From contig DHXA01000016.1 of the NCBI GenBank assembly GCA_002413455.1, positions 1-6,992 on the forward strand: a stretch of 6,992 nucleotides of DNA, in the 5' to 3' direction. A model generated the notes under the pieces. That model was given only the letters and a program-made list of their open reading frames with translations, had not been told where the DNA came from and did not search any database. The stretch's first letter is position 1; each line of letters starts with the position of its first letter. Position numbers and translations under genes: made by a program. The DNA is from Rhodanobacter sp. UBA5168. GTDB lineage: Bacteria > Pseudomonadota > Gammaproteobacteria > Xanthomonadales > Rhodanobacteraceae. This document shows, one piece after another, positions 1 through 6,686 of this stretch.

Positions 1-6
1 ACAGGT

Positions 7-1359
7 TCACGAGCGTTCGGCTGCGGATTTTACAATCCCGGCGAGCCTCTCCGCCAACTGCTGCACTTCCACCGCATCGGCCCCTTCGATGGTGACGCGC
101 ACCAGCGGCTCGGTGCCGGAAGCGCGCAGCACCACCCGGCCACGACCGCGCAGGATCCGTTCCACCTCGGCCAGCGCCTGTTGCACCTCGTCGCCAGCAA
201 GAGCCTCGCGGGCACCGGCGGCACGCACGTTGAGCATGACCTGGGGCAATTTCCTGAGGCCCCCGCGCGCGGTGGCAAGATCCTGTCCGGACAGCGCCAA
301 AGCTTCCAGGACCGCCAGCGCCGCCACGATGCCATCACCGGTGGTGGCCCGGTCCAGACACAAAATGTGGCCGGAGGTTTCGCCGCCGAGCATGCCGCCG
401 TGCTGCTTGAGTTGCTGCATCACATAGCGATCGCCCACGTTGGCGCGAATCAACGGCACGTCGAACTCCGCCAGCGCCAGCTGCAGGCCATAGTTGCTCA
501 TCAAGGTGCCCACCACCGGTCCCTTGAGCGACCCCTGCGCGTGCAGGCTGCGCGCCAGTACATAGAGAATGTCGTCGCCGTCAGCCAGCGCGCCGTGCCG
601 GTCGACCAGCATCACCCGATCGCCATCGCCGTCGAATGCGATGCCAATATCGGCTCCCTGTGCCAGCACGGCCTGCTGCAGCGCCTGCGGGTGTGTCGAC
701 CCGACGTCGCGATTGATGTTGAAACCGTCCGGCTTGTCGCCGATGGCGATCACCTCGGCGCCCAGCTCGGCAAATACCTTCGGCGCCACCTGATAGGTTG
801 CACCGTGGGCGCAGTCCAGCACGATCCGCAGCCCGCGCAGGCTGAAACTCTCCGGCACGGTGGCTTTGCAGAACTCGGCATAGCGCGTCACGGCGTCGCC
901 CACGCGAACCGCCTTGCCCAGCCGCTCGGAGGCCACGGTGACGAAGTCGGCGTCGACCTCCTGCTCGATCGCCAGTTCGATCGCGTCGGACAGCTTTTCG
1001 CCATCGGCGGAAAAAAACTTGATGCCGTTATCGTGATGCGGATTGTGCGAGGCGCTGATCACGATGCCGGCCTGGGCGCGCATCGAGCAGGTAAGGAACG
1101 CCACCGCGGGCGTGGGCATCGGTCCGAGCAGTCCCACATCGGCACCGGCCGCCACCAGCCCGGCTTCCAGCGCAGATTCGAACATGTAGCCCGAAATGCG
1201 GGTGTCCTTGCCGATCAGCACCTTGGGCCGATCCCCGCCTTCGCGCGCCAGCACGCTGCCGACGGCGCGGCCCAGTCGCAGCATGAAATCCGCGCTGATC
1301 GGCCATTTGCCGACCAGCCCGCGAATGCCGTCCGTGCCGAAATATTTGCGTTGGTTCAT
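7..1359 (-). CDS. glmM: Phosphoglucosamine mutase GlmM
   Basis: Converts glucosamine-6-phosphate to glucosamine-1-phosphate in the cytoplasm, the step feeding UDP-GlcNAc for peptidoglycan and LPS. The 450-residue product has the full alpha-D-phosphohexomutase layout: N-terminal [11 protein letters not shown] (about residues 4-14), the phosphoserine loop ISASHNP with the catalytic Ser at 104 (Ser102 in E. coli), the metal loop DGDGDR near 242-247, the sugar-binding GGETSGH near 324-330, and the C-terminal phosphate-binding RASGTEP near 411-417. Length is normal for the family (about 445). I chose the ATG giving [11 protein letters not shown] because family members begin two to four residues before [12 protein letters not shown] three codons upstream (1368) is possible: a GGGA at 1372-1375 lies 12 bases from the ATG and 3 from the GTG, so neither start has an ideal ribosome site. 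It is last in the orn-folP-glmM run, 63 bases after folP, with no clear promoter of its own. The stop is 6 bases from the window edge. Confidence 0.97.
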   Translation of the reverse strand: MNQRKYFGTDGIRGLVGKWPISADFMLRLGRAVGSVLAREGGDRPKVLIGKDTRISGYMFESALEAGLVAAGADVGLLGPMPTPAVAFLTCSMRAQAGIVISASHNPHHDNGIKFFSADGEKLSDAIELAIEQEVDADFVTVASERLGKAVRVGDAVTRYAEFCKATVPESFSLRGLRIVLDCAHGATYQVAPKVFAELGAEVIAIGDKPDGFNINRDVGSTHPQALQQAVLAQGADIGIAFDGDGDRVMLVDRHGALADGDDILYVLARSLHAQGSLKGPVVGTLMSNYGLQLALAEFDVPLIRANVGDRYVMQQLKQHGGMLGGETSGHILCLDRATTGDGIVAALAVLEALALSGQDLATARGGLRKLPQVMLNVRAAGAREALAGDEVQQALAEVERILRGRGRVVLRASGTEPLVRVTIEGADAVEVQQLAERLAGIVKSAAERS

Positions 1360-1422
1360 CGTGTCCACAATTCCCGAGAGTTTCCCCTGCCCCGAATCAA
1401 TGCGCTGTCACGAACATGTCGT

Positions 1423-2331
1423 TCAATCGTCGTCCGGCCAACGCGGCATGGTGGATTTTTCGATCCGCTGTGGAACCGCGTCGACAGCATGTACCGCCCG
1501 CCACACCGCCAACGTATCCACGGTGGCGGCCACATCATGTACGCGAACCATGCGCGCGCCACGCTGAACGGCAATCAGCGCCGCCGCCGCGGAGCCTGCC
1601 GCACGATCGGCCGGTTCGGTCCGACCGGTCAGCGTACCGATCATGGCCTTGCGTGACAGCCCGGCGAATACGCCACTGCCGAGATTGCTGAAGCGTTCCA
1701 GCGCGCACAGCAGCGCCAGGTTGTGCTCCAGCGTCTTGCCGAAACCGAAACCGACATCGACCAGCACCTTGCGCCGATCGATCCCGGCCAGCTCGCAGGC
1801 GAACAGCCGGTCAGTGAGAAACCGGTGCACTTCGCCGACTACGTCGTCATAGTGTGGATCGGCCTGCATGCTGCGCGGCTCGCCCTGCATGTGCATAAGA
1901 CATACCGGCACACCCAGTTGGGCCACGGCCTCCATCGCACCGTCGCGGCGCAAGGCGTACACGTCGTTGATCATGCCGGCACCGGCGCTCACCGCCGCGC
2001 GCATCACTTCCGGCTTGGACGTATCGATCGCGATCGGCAGCGTGGTGCGCGCGGTCAGTTGCTCGATCACCGGCAGCACGCGACGCAGTTCTTCCTCGAC
2101 CGATACCTCCGCCGCGCCGGGCCGGGTCGACTCGCCGCCGACATCGATCATGTCCGCGCCCTCCTCCGCCATGCGCAGGCCATGTGCCACAGCGGCTTCC
2201 ACGCTGGCGTGCTTGCCGCCATCGGAGAACGAATCGGGGGTGACGTTGAGGATGCCGACCACTCTTGCGCGGTCAAGCCGCAATGGGCGCCCGGCACAAT
2301 CCAGTACCGTCGCAAACAGATCGTTCGACAT
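1423..2331 (-). CDS. folP: Dihydropteroate synthase FolP
   Basis: Condenses 6-hydroxymethyl-7,8-dihydropterin pyrophosphate with p-aminobenzoate to make dihydropteroate in folate synthesis; the family is the target of sulfonamides. The 302-residue TIM-barrel protein shows the expected order: ILNVTPDSFSDGG (27-39, pyrophosphate and loop 1), DVGGESTRPG (63-72, loop 2), AIDTSKPEV (101-109), INDVYAL (121-127), LMHMQG (145-150), DVGFGFGK (192-199, pterin pocket), GLSRKAMIG (224-232) and RVHDV (263-267). Length is slightly above the usual 275-285, the excess being an acidic, Pro-containing C-terminal tail. The start is well supported: GAGG lies 8 bases before the ATG. It is 41 bases downstream of orn and upstream of glmM, the common folP-glmM order. 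Oddity: the usual DPGFGFGK has Val in place of Pro; the Asp that contacts the pterin is kept, so activity is expected. Confidence 0.97.
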   Translation of the reverse strand: MSNDLFATVLDCAGRPLRLDRARVVGILNVTPDSFSDGGKHASVEAAVAHGLRMAEEGADMIDVGGESTRPGAAEVSVEEELRRVLPVIEQLTARTTLPIAIDTSKPEVMRAAVSAGAGMINDVYALRRDGAMEAVAQLGVPVCLMHMQGEPRSMQADPHYDDVVGEVHRFLTDRLFACELAGIDRRKVLVDVGFGFGKTLEHNLALLCALERFSNLGSGVFAGLSRKAMIGTLTGRTEPADRAAGSAAAALIAVQRGARMVRVHDVAATVDTLAVWRAVHAVDAVPQRIEKSTMPRWPDDD

Positions 2332-2339
2332 GCTCTTTA

Positions 2340-2343
2340 CCTC
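2340..2343 (-). promoter_or_regulatory. Ribosome binding site of folP
   Basis: GAGG on the minus strand, 8 bases before the folP ATG. It lies in the 41-base orn-folP gap and settles the folP start. No promoter or terminator is apparent in this gap, which supports co-transcription with orn. Confidence 0.7.
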
Positions 2344-2372
2344 GCTGGATACCGAAACCGGCCACGCAACAC

Positions 2373-2939
2373 TCAGACCTGCACCTGGCCGCCCAGCTCG
2401 CCCATGAAGCGACGGTAGTAGCGCAACTCGGCGATCGAATCACGGATATCGGACAGCGCCGTGTGCGCCGACTCCTTGCCGACACTCCTGGCGACCTCCG
2501 GTGCCCAACGCCTTGCCAGCTCCTTGAGCGTGGAGACATCCAGATTGCGGTAATGGAAGTACCGCTCCAGTCGCGGCATCTGCCGGTGCATGAAACGGCG
2601 ATCCTGGCAGATCGAATTGCCGCACATCGGCGACTTGCCTGGCGGCACCCACGCGCGCAGGAAATCCACCGTGGCCTGTTCGGCCATCGCGTGGTCCGTC
2701 TCCGAAATCAGCACCTGTCGCCATAGCCCGGACTTGTGGTGCTGGTTGGTGTTCCAGCTATCCATCGACTCCAGCCGGTCGATCTCGTGGCGTATCGCGA
2801 ACACCGGTCCATCGGCCAGCACGTTCAGGTTCTTGTCGGTGACTACCGTGGCGATCTCCAGGATCGAGTCGTTGTCGGTGTCGAGGCCGGTCATCTCCAG
2901 ATCGATCCAGATCAGGTTGTCTTCGTGGGCTTGGCTCAT
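2373..2939 (-). CDS. orn: Oligoribonuclease Orn
   Basis: A cytoplasmic 3'-5' exoribonuclease that finishes RNA decay by cleaving very short oligoribonucleotides to mononucleotides; in gammaproteobacteria such as Pseudomonas aeruginosa it also degrades pGpG, the product of cyclic-di-GMP breakdown. The 188-residue product is of normal length (E. coli about 181). The DEDDh catalytic set is complete: Asp13 and Glu15 in [10 protein letters not shown], Asp113 in SICQDRRFM, His159 and Asp164 in SAHTALSDI. The family signature LEIATVVTD follows at 27-35 and [15 protein letters not shown] at 103-117. The reading frame stays open far upstream, but the start at [16 protein letters not shown] is fixed by a strong AAGGAGA four bases before the ATG and by family length. 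It is the first gene of the orn-folP-glmM run and is divergent from sbcB, another DEDDh exonuclease. Confidence 0.97.
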   Translation of the reverse strand: MSQAHEDNLIWIDLEMTGLDTDNDSILEIATVVTDKNLNVLADGPVFAIRHEIDRLESMDSWNTNQHHKSGLWRQVLISETDHAMAEQATVDFLRAWVPPGKSPMCGNSICQDRRFMHRQMPRLERYFHYRNLDVSTLKELARRWAPEVARSVGKESAHTALSDIRDSIAELRYYRRFMGELGGQVQV

Positions 2940-2996
2940 GAGCTCTCCTTGTGGCAGGAGTTTATCAGTCTTGTCCCCCGCACTTTTGAGCATGCG
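2940..2996. promoter_or_regulatory. Divergent orn/sbcB promoter region
   Basis: These 57 bases separate the divergent starts of orn (minus) and sbcB (plus), so signals for both are expected here or just inside the genes. The orn ribosome site is obvious. Its upstream side carries a relatively AT-rich stretch in this GC-rich DNA: on the minus strand GATAAA (about 2963-2968) could act as a -10, with a poor -35 match TCAAAA 17 bases further up. No good sigma-70 promoter is visible for sbcB; its -35 may lie inside the orn coding region. The location is solid; the exact boxes are guesses. Confidence 0.4.
2944..2950 (-). promoter_or_regulatory. Strong ribosome binding site of orn
   Basis: AAGGAGA on the minus strand ends four bases before the orn ATG. 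It is a near-consensus Shine-Dalgarno sequence and the best in the window. It rules out the long N-terminal extension that the open frame would otherwise allow. Confidence 0.8.
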
Positions 2997-4454
2997 ATGA
3001 TTCCGCCCATGCAGACTTTCTTCTGGCACGATTACGAGACCTCCGGCGCCGATACCCGGCGCGACCGGCCGCTGCAGTTTGCCGGCATCCGTACCACCCT
3101 GGAGCTGGAGATCGTTGGCGAACCGGTGATGTTCTACGGCCGCCCGCCGCTGGAGATGCCGCCGCATCCCGATGCCTGCATGATCACCGGGATCACCCCG
3201 CAGCTGGCCGAACGCGAGGGAGTGAATGAGGCCGAGTTCGCCGCCCGCGTACACGAGCAACTGGCTGCGCCGGGAACCTGCGGTGTCGGCTACAACTCAC
3301 TGCGCTTCGACGATGAATTCACCCGGCAGATGCTGTACCGCAACTTTTACGAGCCCTATGGTCGCGAGTGGGAGAACGGCAACTCGCGCTGGGACCTGAT
3401 CGACCTGGTGCGCCTGTGCCAGGCACTGCGGCCGGAAGGTATCGTCTGGCCAACCCGCGAGGACGGCTCGCCCAGTTTCAAACTGGAACATCTCGCCAGC
3501 GCCAACCAGATCAAACAGGAGCACGCGCATGACGCGCTGTCGGACGTCTACGCACTGATCGATCTGGCCCGCCTGATCCGCGTGCGTCAGCCACGATTGT
3601 GGAACTGGTATTACGGTCTGCGCCGCAAGCAGAAAGTGTTCGAGCTGCTCGACGTGGTGAACATGACGCCGCTGGTGCACGTCTCCTCGCGTTACCCGGC
3701 CAGTCGCCACTGCCTCGCTCTGATCGTGCCGCTGGCGCCGCACCCGAGCCGTGCCGGCGAGGTGATCGTCTACGACCTGGCCACCGACCCGGCCGAATGG
3801 CTGGCGCTGGACGAGGACGAGATCGCCGATCGCATCTTCACCGCACGTGCCGACCTGCCCGAAGGAATCGAACGCATCCCGCTGCGCACCGTGCGCGCCA
3901 ACCACGCGCCTGCGCTGGCGCCGCTGTCGGTGCTGCAAGGCGTGGACCTGGATCGCCTGCAACTGGATCAGGTTCGTTGCCAGGCTCATCGCGACGTACT
4001 GCACGCTGTCGACGGACTGCCGGAAAAACTCCGGCGCGTATTCCAGCGAGCGGCCGAACTGCCGCCACCGGAAGACCCCGAGCTGGCGCTGTATGGCGGT
4101 GGTTTCCTGCCCGATGCCGACAAGCGCCTGTTGGCCCAGGTGCGCGCCACCCCGCCGGAGCAGTTGGGCACGCGCGTCTTTCCGTTTCGCGATGCGCGTT
4201 ATCCGGAGTTGCTGTTCCGCTATCGCGCCCGCAACTGGCCCGAGACACTCGACACCGACGAGCACGCACGCTGGGAAGCTTTCCGCCAGGCGCGACTGAC
4301 TCGCCGCACCGCACTGACCGGCCTGACCCTCGACGACTACTTCACCCGGCTGGCCGAACTGCGCAACGATCCGCAGGCGCAGGGCAAGCTGGCATTGCTC
4401 GATCAGCTGCAGGCCTGGGGCGGGCAACTCGCCGCCGGCATCGACACCCAGTGA
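2997..4454 (+). CDS. sbcB: Exodeoxyribonuclease I (SbcB)
   Basis: A cytoplasmic single-strand-specific 3'-5' DNA exonuclease acting in recombination, mismatch repair and removal of 3' overhangs; in E. coli it works with SSB. The 485-residue product (E. coli 475) has an N-terminal DEDDh domain with all catalytic residues: Asp12 and Glu14 in [11 protein letters not shown], Asp105 in [11 protein letters not shown], His178 and Asp183 in [12 protein letters not shown]. The SH3-like and C-terminal helical regions follow, with the family motifs [13 protein letters not shown] and [12 protein letters not shown] near the C-terminus. The start is uncertain: the ATG at 2997 has only a weak GAG six bases upstream, while an in-frame ATG at 3009 ([10 protein letters not shown]) matches the usual family start better but has no ribosome site. 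The frame is also open upstream into antisense orn, which I do not count as coding. It is divergent from orn and 31 bases ahead of the DUF2461 gene, probably co-transcribed. Confidence 0.96.
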   Translation: MIPPMQTFFWHDYETSGADTRRDRPLQFAGIRTTLELEIVGEPVMFYGRPPLEMPPHPDACMITGITPQLAEREGVNEAEFAARVHEQLAAPGTCGVGYNSLRFDDEFTRQMLYRNFYEPYGREWENGNSRWDLIDLVRLCQALRPEGIVWPTREDGSPSFKLEHLASANQIKQEHAHDALSDVYALIDLARLIRVRQPRLWNWYYGLRRKQKVFELLDVVNMTPLVHVSSRYPASRHCLALIVPLAPHPSRAGEVIVYDLATDPAEWLALDEDEIADRIFTARADLPEGIERIPLRTVRANHAPALAPLSVLQGVDLDRLQLDQVRCQAHRDVLHAVDGLPEKLRRVFQRAAELPPPEDPELALYGGGFLPDADKRLLAQVRATPPEQLGTRVFPFRDARYPELLFRYRARNWPETLDTDEHARWEAFRQARLTRRTALTGLTLDDYFTRLAELRNDPQAQGKLALLDQLQAWGGQLAAGIDTQ

Positions 4455-4485
4455 ATCACCACCTCCCCAAACCCATCGGCCCAGC

Positions 4486-5172
4486 ATGCTCCAGAGCTAC
4501 TTCACTCCTGCCACCTTCCGCTTCCTGCGCGCACTCGACCGCAACAACAGTCGCGACTGGTTCCACGCGCACAAGGCCGACTATGAACGCCACGTGCGCG
4601 AACCGTTCCTGCAATTGATCACCGATCTGCAAGCGCCGCTGGCGAAAATCAGCCCGCACTACCGCGCCGATCCACGCAAGAACGGCGGTTCGCTGTTCCG
4701 CATCTTTCGCGATACCCGCTTTTCCAACAACAAGCTTCCCTACAAGCCGTGGCAGGGCTCGCGCTTCTTCCACGAACGCCGCCACGAGATCCCGGCGCCG
4801 TCGTTCTACCTGCATATCCAGCCCGGCGATTGCTTCGCCGGCGGCGGCATGTGGCACCCGGAGCCCGACGCGCTCAAGCACATCCGCGGATTTCTCGCCG
4901 ACAATCCCGCCGCATGGAAGGGCGCGACCCGCAGCAAGGCGTTTCGCGATCACCTGCAACTGGGCGGCGAATCACTGGTGCGGCCGCCGCGCGGTTACGA
5001 TCCGGCACACGAGCTGATCGACGATCTCAAGCGCAAGGATTTCGTCGCCTCGGCCGGCTTCAGCGAAGAGCTCGCCTGCTCCACCGAGCTGCTGCCGTGG
5101 ACGCTGACCACGTTCAAGCGTGTCGCGCCGCTGGTCGATTACCTGTGCGCCGCGCAGGAGCTGGAGTTCTAG
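4486..5172 (+). CDS. DUF2461 (TIGR02453-type) family protein
   Basis: A 228-residue soluble protein of unknown function that I recognise as a DUF2461 member. Family-like blocks are FTPATFRFLRAL (6-17), NNSRDWFHAHKADYE (20-34), LFRIFRDTRFSNNKLPYK (70-87) and a central FAGGGMWHPEPDALKHIR (117-134). It is rich in Arg, His and aromatic residues and has no signal peptide or membrane segment, so it should be cytoplasmic. Length is typical and the protein looks intact. No ribosome site stands out before the ATG; the 31-base gap from sbcB is C-rich, so translation may depend on readthrough from sbcB. It forms a likely two-gene transcript with sbcB, which hints at, but does not show, a link to DNA metabolism. 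Its stop codon overlaps that of the convergent transporter. No catalytic motif can be named. Confidence 0.9.
   Translation: MLQSYFTPATFRFLRALDRNNSRDWFHAHKADYERHVREPFLQLITDLQAPLAKISPHYRADPRKNGGSLFRIFRDTRFSNNKLPYKPWQGSRFFHERRHEIPAPSFYLHIQPGDCFAGGGMWHPEPDALKHIRGFLADNPAAWKGATRSKAFRDHLQLGGESLVRPPRGYDPAHELIDDLKRKDFVASAGFSEELACSTELLPWTLTTFKRVAPLVDYLCAAQELEF
5169..5172. other. Shared palindromic CTAG stop of two convergent genes
   Basis: The palindrome CTAG supplies TAG to the DUF2461 gene on the plus strand and TAG to the transporter on the minus strand, so the two coding regions overlap by four bases tail to tail. There is no spacer for a dedicated terminator; each transcript must end inside the other gene. 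Confidence 0.9.
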
Positions 5173-6515
5173 CCGCGTCGCCAAACATGCCCGGGCGAAT
5201 CTCGCGACGTGGCCATCGACCAGCCGGCCACGCCGACACCGATCAAGGCAGTGAACGCCACGTAATGCGCCGGCGCCAGCACGCCGAACTGCCTGATCAG
5301 CAGACCGATCAGCGGCGGTGTGAGGCCGCCGAACAGCGCGTAGGCAACGTTGTACGAGAACGACAAACCGGAAAACCGCACCGCCGGCGGAAACGCCAGC
5401 ACCATCAGCGTCGGCACCACACCGGTCACGCCAACGCTGAAGCCGGCCAGCGCGTACAACACGACAAAGTGCGCGCCGCCGGCACGCAGATCGAAGTACA
5501 ACGCATAGCTGCACAACAGCAGCCCGATCGCACCTATCAGCAAGGCACGCGCGTGGCCGATGCGATCGGTCAGCCAACCGTAGAACAGGCAGCCCAGCGC
5601 CAGCGCAAACGACGCCACGCCGTTGCCCAGAAACGCGCGTGCCGGTTCGATGTGGAACACCGATTGGGCCAGTGTGGGAGTCATCAGGATCATCACCACG
5701 ATCGCGGCGGTGAGCATCCAGGTCACCAGCATAGACAGCAGCACGCCGGCCAGATGCCGTTCGAAGACCAGCCGCAGCGGCAATCCCGAGGCGAGCTCCT
5801 TGCGCGCATGCATCGCCTCGAACACCGGCGTCTCGCTGAGCCAGCGGCGCAGCCAAACCGCAAAGAAGCCGAACACGCCGCCGACCAGGAACGGCAGCCT
5901 CCAGCCGTAGTCGAGCACCGCGGCGGGCGTCAGTTCACGATGGATCGCCGCCGCCACCAACGAGCCGATCAGGATGCCGACGGTGAGGCCCGAGGTAAGG
6001 CTGGCGCAGGCGAAGCCGATCCGCTGCGCAGGTACGTGCTCGGCTACGAACACCCACGCGCCCGGCACCTCGCCACCCACCGCAATACCCTGCACCACCC
6101 GCAGCAACAGCAGCAGCAGCGGCGCCAGCACGCCGACCTGCGCATACACCGGCAGCAGGCCGATGCCCAGCGTGGGCACCGCCATCAGGAATACGCTGAG
6201 CGTGAACATCTTCTTTCGCCCCAGCTTGTCGCCGTAATGCGCCATCACGATGCCGCCCAGCGGCCGTGCCAGATAACCCGCCGCGAAGATGCCGAATACC
6301 TGCAACTGCGCCAGCCACGCGGCGGTGCCGGGGGGAAAGAAAAGGTGGCCCAGGGGAATGGCGAAGAACACGAACACCACGAAGTCGTAGAACTCCAGCG
6401 CGCCACCAAGCGCTGAAAGGCTCAACGTACGCAGATCGCCTCGGTCAAGTGCACGCGCAGGTGCGGAGGCATTCGACGGAGATGAAATGGCAGCATCGGT
6501 CATCGGCGATTCCAT
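5169..6515 (-). CDS. MFS transporter, metabolite:H+ symporter (MHS) type
   Basis: A 448-residue inner-membrane secondary transporter of the major facilitator superfamily, MHS-like (the family of ProP, KgtP and related proton-coupled carriers). About 12 hydrophobic segments are visible, starting near residue 31 after a Ser/Ala-rich cytoplasmic tail. MHS hallmarks are ALEFYDF (39-45) in helix 1, RPLGGIVMAHYGDKLGRKK (84-102; motif A), RVVQGIAVGGEVPGA (139-153), DYGWRLPFLVG (202-212), LSETPVFEA (227-235) and the second-half motif-A copy GWLTDRIGHARAL (313-325). The motif usually reading GGEWGGA is GGEVPGA here. The substrate (organic acid, betaine/proline-like or other) cannot be read from sequence. 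The start could also be the ATG at 6503 (MTDAAIS); neither ATG has a good ribosome site. It converges on the DUF2461 gene and lies 171 bases downstream of the VOC gene, with a hairpin between, so it is probably transcribed alone. Confidence 0.93.
   Translation of the reverse strand: MESPMTDAAISSPSNASAPARALDRGDLRTLSLSALGGALEFYDFVVFVFFAIPLGHLFFPPGTAAWLAQLQVFGIFAAGYLARPLGGIVMAHYGDKLGRKKMFTLSVFLMAVPTLGIGLLPVYAQVGVLAPLLLLLLRVVQGIAVGGEVPGAWVFVAEHVPAQRIGFACASLTSGLTVGILIGSLVAAAIHRELTPAAVLDYGWRLPFLVGGVFGFFAVWLRRWLSETPVFEAMHARKELASGLPLRLVFERHLAGVLLSMLVTWMLTAAIVVMILMTPTLAQSVFHIEPARAFLGNGVASFALALGCLFYGWLTDRIGHARALLIGAIGLLLCSYALYFDLRAGGAHFVVLYALAGFSVGVTGVVPTLMVLAFPPAVRFSGLSFSYNVAYALFGGLTPPLIGLLIRQFGVLAPAHYVAFTALIGVGVAGWSMATSRDSPGHVWRRG
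6102..6119. repeat. Short CAG/CAA triplet run encoding six leucines
   Basis: Six consecutive triplets (CAG CAA CAG CAG CAG CAG on the plus strand) are read on the minus strand as four CTG, one TTG and one CTG, giving a run of six Leu at residues 133-138 of the transporter, inside a predicted membrane helix. Triplet gain or loss would stay in frame. The run is short, and CTG is the preferred Leu codon in such genomes, so it may be simple codon bias. Confidence 0.6.
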
Positions 6516-6686
6516 GGGTCATTCAAGGCAATGATCCGCGCAACATAGCGCATCGCAGCACGGCAGGGAGAGATCCTCGGACGAGTTTCGTATGTGCCGC
6601 CGGCATCGCTTATGCTGCGCGCAACCGGCAGGAATACCGGGTGATGTCATCCACCCCGCCCGGCAACGGGCGGGGTTCGGGCCGGC
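6516..6686. promoter_or_regulatory. Intergenic region upstream of the MFS transporter
   Basis: 171 bases between the transporter start and the VOC stop, both genes on the minus strand. The VOC-proximal end carries a GC-rich hairpin; the rest should hold the transporter promoter. I could not fit a convincing -35/-10 pair: TATGTT on the minus strand (about 6543-6548) resembles a -10 but has no -35 at normal spacing. A small palindrome, TGCGCGCA (6616-6623), lies within a near-symmetric 12-base segment and could be an operator half, but is also likely by chance in GC-rich DNA. No credible small ORF or RNA is seen. Confidence 0.4.
6653..6676 (-). terminator. GC-rich hairpin, candidate terminator of the VOC gene
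   Basis: A perfect 10-base-pair inverted repeat (arms 6653-6662 and 6667-6676, ACCCCGCCCG and its complement) with a four-base loop begins 10 bases past the VOC stop codon on the minus strand. Position and strength suit an intrinsic terminator or an mRNA 3'-end stabiliser. No U-tract follows the stem on either strand, so classic Rho-independent termination would be inefficient; it may instead block 3' exonucleases or be a scattered intergenic repeat. Confidence 0.45.

Noticed and set aside
1405..1422. Short imperfect palindrome around ACGAACATGTCGT just after the folP stop
   Set aside because: Only a few pairs with a bulge and no following U-tract. It is too weak to call a terminator, and folP and glmM are expected to be co-transcribed.
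181..1656. Long plus-strand open frame of about 490 codons antisense to glmM and folP
   Set aside because: Its product is rich in His, Arg and Gln with no recognisable domain and spans two genes and their gap. This is the typical shadow of GC-rich coding DNA read on the other strand, and glmM/folP are unambiguous.
2736..2996. N-terminal extension of the sbcB frame by 87 codons across orn
   Set aside because: It is antisense to orn and has no similarity to exonuclease I, whose conserved N-terminus begins at FWHDYET.
2940..3260. N-terminal extension of the orn frame by more than 100 codons into sbcB
   Set aside because: The strong AAGGAGA and ATG at 2939 and the normal oligoribonuclease length fix the start; the extension is antisense to the conserved sbcB catalytic domain.
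4749..6416. Long plus-strand open frame of about 555 codons running from inside the DUF2461 gene through the antisense of the transporter
   Set aside because: The low-complexity Gln/Arg/His-rich translation and the clear membrane protein on the opposite strand show it is a reading-frame shadow.
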